From Halomonas sp. GFAJ-1 (GTDB taxonomy: Bacteria > Pseudomonadota > Gammaproteobacteria > Pseudomonadales > Halomonadaceae): a stretch of DNA of 64,000 bases. Made by a program: the position numbers and the translations under genes. Under the pieces are notes generated by a model that did not search any database, was not told the DNA's origin, and was given only the letters and a program-made list of their open reading frames with translations. This document shows positions 60,036 to 64,000 of this stretch, piece after piece (the first letter of the stretch is position 1; the number at the start of each line of letters is the position of its first letter). Location of the stretch: positions 1,612,001 to 1,676,000 of the forward strand of contig CP016490.1 of assembly GCA_002966495.1 (NCBI GenBank), read 5' to 3'.

Positions 60036-60722
60036 ATGGACGCAGTGCTACACGAATGGAATCTCTCCCCTAAGCAGGCGATTGCTCTTCAGAAAGAGTT
60101 AGCATCGCAATTGGAGAGTAATGATCGCATCGAGCCGGTGAAGCATATTGCGGGGGTGGATATTGGCTTTGAAGAGGAGGGGGCTATTACCCGTGCCGCG
60201 GTGGTGGTGCTTAAGTGGGAGCAATCCGCCGCACCCTATCTCACGGTTGTTGAGCAAGTCGTGCATCGCGAGCCAACACGGATGCCCTACATTCCTGGCT
60301 TGCTCTCTTTTCGCGAGATTCCCGCCGCCTTAGGCGCGTTTGAAAAACTCAGTGTGAGGCCAGAGTTGGTGATGGTGGATGGCCAGGGTATTGCCCACCC
60401 ACGCCGGCTGGGCGTTGCGGCACATCTGGGGCTATGGCTGGATATACCGACCATCGGTATCGCTAAGTCTAGGCTGTATGGCAAGCATGCAGAGGTGGGC
60501 GAAGCGCGGGGCGATTGGGTGCCTTTAACCGCAGGTAGTCATGTCATTGGCGCGGTATTGCGTTCACGGGTGAAAGTTAAGCCCGTCTTTGTATCGCCTG
60601 GGCACCGGCTTTCCCTTGAGACATCTCTTTCCTGGGTGATGTGCTGTTTAGGCCGCACGAAGCTGCCCGAGCCAACCCGCCTCGCGGATCGGCTGGCCTC
60701 ACGGCGGGGGCAGCAACGCTAG
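60036..60722 (+). CDS. nfi: Endonuclease V
   Basis: 228 residues from ATG 60036, with GAGGGAG 7 bp upstream; longer forms would read through the tandem repeats. The RNase H-like metal site is present: D42 in AGVDIGF, D115 in VMVDGQG, with GIAHPRRLGVAAHLG downstream. Nicks DNA one base 3' to deoxyinosine and other deaminated bases to begin repair. Its size matches E. coli Nfi. Confidence 0.94.
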   Translation: MDAVLHEWNLSPKQAIALQKELASQLESNDRIEPVKHIAGVDIGFEEEGAITRAAVVVLKWEQSAAPYLTVVEQVVHREPTRMPYIPGLLSFREIPAALGAFEKLSVRPELVMVDGQGIAHPRRLGVAAHLGLWLDIPTIGIAKSRLYGKHAEVGEARGDWVPLTAGSHVIGAVLRSRVKVKPVFVSPGHRLSLETSLSWVMCCLGRTKLPEPTRLADRLASRRGQQR

Positions 60723-60728
60723 CCGCAG

Positions 60729-61442
60729 TTACAGCAAGGCGAGAAAACGACGCAGTAAGCTGGTGGCGTCGGGTGTTGCTGTAATGGCGGCAAGCAGCGC
60801 CTGTGGGTCTTCCCCCTGCTCGCGCAGAGCTGTTTGCTGGCGCTCAATATAAGCGCGCATGACAGGTGGAGTGAACTCGGGATGAAACTGTACGCTCCAT
60901 TGTCGTGAGCCATAGCGCAGCGCTTGGTGAGCATCGTGGCTGTTGTGGGCCAGTACCGTTGCGCCGGGCGGCAGCTGTATGACCGACTGGGCATGGGTAA
61001 GCTGTGCCGGGAAACGTTCAGGCAGTTGGCCAAACAGTGGGTCCTGAAGGCCCGCCTGGGTAAGCTGCACTTGGTGCGTTCCAGACTCCCGTCCCGCTGG
61101 ATGATAGTCGCTAATCCCCCCTAAGGCGGCCATTAACTGATGCCCATAGCAAACGCCCAGCATGGGGATATCTTCTGCTAACGCCTGTTGTAGCCAGGGT
61201 TTTAGCGCTTCGCTCCATGGCTCTTGGTTGCTCACCATGCTGTGGGAGCCGGTAATCATCACGCCGGCAAAGGACGACGGTGGCGCAGGTGTGGTTGGCT
61301 CACGCGCATCCCATACGGTTAACGTCAGATGGCTAGGCAGCGCCGCAGTGAGCTGCTGTATAAAGAGCTGCTCAAAATCACCGTGCTGTTCAATTACTTC
61401 TGGGAAGGCGTCGCCGGTCTTAATAATGACTAAAGAGGTCAT
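60729..61442 (-). CDS. Class I glutamine amidotransferase-like protein (GMP synthase-like)
   Basis: 237 residues. Cys nucleophile in GVCYGHQLMA and catalytic His-Glu in QFHPEF; HSMVSNQEPW near the start fits the YfeJ group. It would hydrolyse glutamine or a gamma-glutamyl compound. It has no synthetase domain beside it, so its acceptor is unknown. Adjacent genes (endonuclease V, Tpx) give no hint. Confidence 0.88.
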   Translation of the reverse strand: MTSLVIIKTGDAFPEVIEQHGDFEQLFIQQLTAALPSHLTLTVWDAREPTTPAPPSSFAGVMITGSHSMVSNQEPWSEALKPWLQQALAEDIPMLGVCYGHQLMAALGGISDYHPAGRESGTHQVQLTQAGLQDPLFGQLPERFPAQLTHAQSVIQLPPGATVLAHNSHDAHQALRYGSRQWSVQFHPEFTPPVMRAYIERQQTALREQGEDPQALLAAITATPDATSLLRRFLALL

Positions 61443-61554
61443 GTAGGTCTCGTGGTCGTATCGCGCCTGAGGAAAGATAGCCGAAGCAGGGGCATCCCCT
61501 GTAAGCTGAAACTTCGCACCATATTATCGTTTTACCATACACTAGGAGGCTGAT

Positions 61555-62058
61555 ATGCAACAGATAACCCGAGCGGGTGAGCCCATGGACGTAGCAGGCA
61601 AGCTGCCTGCTGCTGGGCAAGTAGCCCCCGTCATGACATTAACAGATGCTGATCTACAGGATGTCACACTGGAGCCTTTCCAAGGCCAGCGTAAGGTGTT
61701 GAATATTATCCCCAGCGTTGACACCCCCACCTGCGCAACATCTACCCGGCGCTTTAATGAGCTGGCCTCAAGCTTAGAGAATACCGTGGTGCTGGTCGTG
61801 TCTGCTGACCTGCCGTTTGCAGCGAAGCGGTTTTGCGGAGCAGAAGGGCTGGATAATGTTAAAACGCTCTCAACATTCCGCCATCGTGAGTTTCAAGAAG
61901 CATGGGGCGTAGCACTATGTAATAGCGCCATGGAAGGGTTATGCGCCCGTGCGGTGGTCGTGCTGGATGCTGATAACCGCGTGCTTCACAGTGAGTTGGT
62001 CAGCGAGCTGAAAAACGAGCCAGACTACGAGGCGGCGCTGGCAGCATTAAAAAGTTAG
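61555..62058 (+). CDS. tpx: Thiol peroxidase
   Basis: 167 residues, E. coli Tpx length. Peroxidatic Cys60 in VDTPTCATS, resolving Cys94 in RFCGAEG. Reduces alkyl hydroperoxides and hydrogen peroxide with thioredoxin in the periplasm or cytoplasm; no signal peptide is seen here. ATG 61555 follows CTAGGAGGC. Confidence 0.96.
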   Translation: MQQITRAGEPMDVAGKLPAAGQVAPVMTLTDADLQDVTLEPFQGQRKVLNIIPSVDTPTCATSTRRFNELASSLENTVVLVVSADLPFAAKRFCGAEGLDNVKTLSTFRHREFQEAWGVALCNSAMEGLCARAVVVLDADNRVLHSELVSELKNEPDYEAALAALKS

Positions 62059-62082
62059 CGGCTCAACGGCAGGTGTATCTTG

Positions 62083-62757
62083 CTAGTTAGCGCCTGTTTT
62101 TTTAGCCGCCTCCACTAGTGCATTAATCAAACGCTGTTGGGGGCGGTTAAATACTAGCCACTCTGGATGCCACTGCACACCAATCAAAAACGTATGCTCC
62201 GTTGACTCGATACCCTGTACCAGCCCATCTCGGTCACGGGCGACAATATTAATCCCTTTTCCCGCTTTATTGACGGCTTGATGGTGCAAGCTATTTACCC
62301 TGCACCAGGTGACTCCCAGTAGTTGATGAAGTTGGCTCGCCCCGACAATATCAACCGTCTTACGAGGCAGCACGGTTCGACGCCGTTTTAAGCCTTCGTG
62401 GGTGGTGTAGATATCGGGGTCGAGAGTGCCACCTAAATGGACATTGATTAACTGCGCTCCTCGGCAAATACCCAGCACTGGCGTGCCTTTAGGGATAAAC
62501 CGATCCAGCAGGTTAAGCTCTAGCGCGTCCCGCGCGGGGTCTAGGCGCACGTCCAACTGCACTTCACCACCATACAAATGGGCCTGAATATCGTCGCCAC
62601 CGCCGATAATTAAACCGTCCAGGTGGTCGGGCAGCGGGCGAGAGGGCGATAAGCGCAGGGGTTTGCCGCCGTGTCGCCATACGGCAAACCAGTCAAAACA
62701 AAACGCAAGATGGCTTTTGTGATCTGATGAGGTAATTCCAATTAGCGGTCGAGACAT
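62083..62757 (-). CDS. Gamma-glutamyl-gamma-aminobutyrate hydrolase-like protein (peptidase C26)
   Basis: 224 residues from ATG 62757 (a GTG at 62772 would add five residues). Nucleophile Cys in GICRGAQLINVHLGG and His-Glu in VQWHPEW, the C26/PuuD class I glutaminase-like fold. Relatives hydrolyse gamma-glutamyl amides. It lies 26 bp after the amidoligase gene and is probably cotranscribed, so the two may make and break the same amide bond. Confidence 0.88.
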   Translation of the reverse strand: MSRPLIGITSSDHKSHLAFCFDWFAVWRHGGKPLRLSPSRPLPDHLDGLIIGGGDDIQAHLYGGEVQLDVRLDPARDALELNLLDRFIPKGTPVLGICRGAQLINVHLGGTLDPDIYTTHEGLKRRRTVLPRKTVDIVGASQLHQLLGVTWCRVNSLHHQAVNKAGKGINIVARDRDGLVQGIESTEHTFLIGVQWHPEWLVFNRPQQRLINALVEAAKKTGAN

Positions 62758-62783
62758 TCTGGCAAAGCTCACATGTCAGTGGG

Positions 62784-63791
62784 TTAGCGACGACCGAGTA
62801 GACGTAGCAGCTTCTCTTTAAACCGCACCAGCAAGGGGCGGTTATGGTAGGCAATATATTCATCGCAGCGCGCCTGCAGCACACTGGCGTTAGCGGCTAG
62901 CTTTTCAACCTCCACCCAGCGGTTCCACTCCATTACCGAGCCCCAGCCGGGCTGCGAAAGCTGCGCATTGGGTAGCCGGTAGTGAAAAGTAGGGCGTGGT
63001 TTAATGAGCTGGCTATGCAGTAGCTCATGGGGGTGATCAGGGCGCAGGAACGCGAAGAGAGGCAGCAAGTCTAGTTCACGATTACGTGTAGGGTTGTGGT
63101 GCAGGTAGTCATCAATAAAACTATCTAGGTCAGGTTGATAATTAAAGTCGAGAACTTTCAGCGCGTACTCTTTGGGGAATGGGTTGGCGTGGGGCAAAAC
63201 TTCCCGAGTGATATCTACTTTGATTTCATCGCGCAGCCAGCTTGCCAAAAGTAAGTAAGCGCGCAGCATGGCGAGCAGATACTCAACATCAAGCCGCACT
63301 ATCTCTGGGTTGAGGTGTAGCCCAAACCCATACAGCAGGCTCGCATCGGTGCCTTTGGCGCCTCTATTGCGCAGTGTCTGGAATAGCGTGTCTAGTGTCT
63401 CAAGCTCATCCCAGGGAATAGGGGGGCAAACAATTTCGGTGGGCACTAGGCCGGTCACCATATCGCCAATCAATTCCCGGGTCTTTTGATGGAACTCTAC
63501 CCGTCGCTGGTGTTGGTGGCGCGCCCACTCGCTGTCGTTTTCGTGGAGCTCTTCCAGCAGCGTTTTGTCAGGGTGTGCGTATTGAGTATCTAGCTCTATG
63601 CCAAACTCGCCCCACTGGGTGCCTTCTACCAGTAGCCGGTGGGGGCTTACCACGTTAAGCTCACCACCAAATAAGTCACGCACCAGCGCAGCAGTATCGC
63701 GAGGCGGTAGGCCGGCAAATTCAACTTCTACGCCAACACGCCTCGGTTGCCCGTTACTATTTAACCGGTGAGGTGGAGCTTGTAGCGTCAT
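62784..63791 (-). CDS. Amidoligase-family enzyme (GS-like ATP-dependent ligase)
   Basis: 335 residues of the Amidoligase_2 type. It begins with RVGVEVEFAGLPP (the ExE metal-binding strand), followed by WGEFGIELDTQY and GFGLHLNPEI, the characteristic metal and nucleotide-binding strands of glutamine-synthetase-like amidoligases. These enzymes join amines to carboxylates at ATP expense, and the family is commonly paired with glutaminase or peptidase genes for unknown metabolites or peptide tags. The adjacent C26 gene fits this. Substrates unknown. Confidence 0.85.
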   Translation of the reverse strand: MTLQAPPHRLNSNGQPRRVGVEVEFAGLPPRDTAALVRDLFGGELNVVSPHRLLVEGTQWGEFGIELDTQYAHPDKTLLEELHENDSEWARHQHQRRVEFHQKTRELIGDMVTGLVPTEIVCPPIPWDELETLDTLFQTLRNRGAKGTDASLLYGFGLHLNPEIVRLDVEYLLAMLRAYLLLASWLRDEIKVDITREVLPHANPFPKEYALKVLDFNYQPDLDSFIDDYLHHNPTRNRELDLLPLFAFLRPDHPHELLHSQLIKPRPTFHYRLPNAQLSQPGWGSVMEWNRWVEVEKLAANASVLQARCDEYIAYHNRPLLVRFKEKLLRLLGRR

Positions 63792-63919
63792 CTCGCCATC
63801 CTTGAGGTGAACGTTTAGGCACCCAGCCTATCATAGTCACGCGTTGAGACTGAGTGTGTGCAGTCAGTAAAACGTTGAGAAACCGGTGTGTTAAAGCCGG
63901 CCCACGACAGGAGTAAAGT

Positions 63920-64000
63920 GTGCGACAGCACTGGATAATCAAGCTGATGATGGGCGTTATCATCGCCGTCCTGCTAGGTGTTATGGCGCAGGCCCAAGCA
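63920..64000 (+). CDS. N-terminus of a secreted or membrane protein, 3' truncated by the window end
   Basis: GTG at 63920 with AGGAG at 63909-63913 (6-bp spacing) opens a frame to the window edge. The 27 visible residues have a basic start (MRQHWIIK) and a long hydrophobic stretch ending in MAQAQA, a signal peptide or anchor. Divergent from the amidoligase gene by 128 bp. No function can be assigned. Confidence 0.7.
   Translation, partial: MRQHWIIKLMMGVIIAVLLGVMAQAQA

Noticed and set aside
1..64000. Search for tRNA, rRNA, transposase, phage and CRISPR features
   Set aside because: No cloverleaf, rRNA segment, transposase frame or regularly spaced repeat array was seen; the short tandem repeats found are contiguous and degenerate, unlike CRISPR.

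Overview
The window looks like chromosomal DNA of a moderately halophilic gammaproteobacterium, most probably a Halomonas/Vreelandella-type member of the Halomonadaceae. This is inferred from the gene set (PoxB, SpeG, ArfA, DeaD, NirBD/NasA with NasR, CsbD, TctABC) and the acidic proteins; no 16S gene is present. I found no rRNA, tRNA, transposase, prophage or CRISPR array.

Layout. 1-5.2 kb: 3' end of a TonB-dependent receptor, an NADP-dependent oxidoreductase, a small RlpA-like protein and a membrane-anchored PPC-repeat protein. 5.2-20.9 kb: EamA exporter divergent from a LysR regulator with a clear dyad between them, cytochrome b561, a ZIP-like protein, a 7TMR-DISM diguanylate cyclase, a glycerophosphodiester phosphodiesterase, threonine aldolase, a DAO oxidase, SpeG, two related microproteins (40 and 37 aa), PoxB, a hydrolase, a phosphoesterase, a CDF protein and a GNAT enzyme.

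21.0-30.1 kb is the nitrate/nitrite assimilation island. An FAD reductase-nirB-nirD operon faces nasA and cobA across a regulatory region. That region holds an NtrC-like site, -24/-12 (sigma-54) promoter matches and two RNA leaders. Each leader pairs two hexaloop hairpins (A at loop position 1, G at position 4) with an intrinsic terminator that overlaps the second hairpin. This is the ANTAR antitermination architecture, and the matching regulator NasR (NIT+ANTAR) is encoded 20 kb away beside a NarK-type transporter (44.6-47.3 kb) that has its own -24/-12 promoter. Nitrate would enter by NarK, be reduced by NasA with electrons from the FAD protein, then by NirBD to ammonium; CobA feeds siroheme synthesis. 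Between nasA and cobA lie a duplicated cobA 5' end and the tail of a Ser/Thr kinase gene, a scar of rearrangement.

30.2-43.7 kb: cardiolipin synthase, ArfA (ribosome rescue, with a hairpin over its stop codon), an ABC exporter, a TctCBA-gamma-glutamyltransferase operon behind two half-size ChrA genes and a divergent GntR regulator, a DUF1415 protein, a diguanylate cyclase remnant, GNAT, LysE and a luciferase-like oxidoreductase. 43.8-64 kb: SDR, nasR, narK, patatin, a CZB-domain protein, three cell-wall enzymes (two L,D-transpeptidases, one M23 peptidase), LysR, glutathionyl-hydroquinone reductase, PRC-barrel and CsbD stress proteins, DeaD with a long structured leader, endonuclease V, a glutamine amidotransferase, Tpx, and an amidoligase paired with a peptidase C26 enzyme; the window ends inside a secreted or membrane protein gene.

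The most notable items are the two ANTAR leaders with their sigma-54/NtrC context, the microprotein pair, the arfA 3' hairpin, the cobA/kinase scar and the amidoligase pair.
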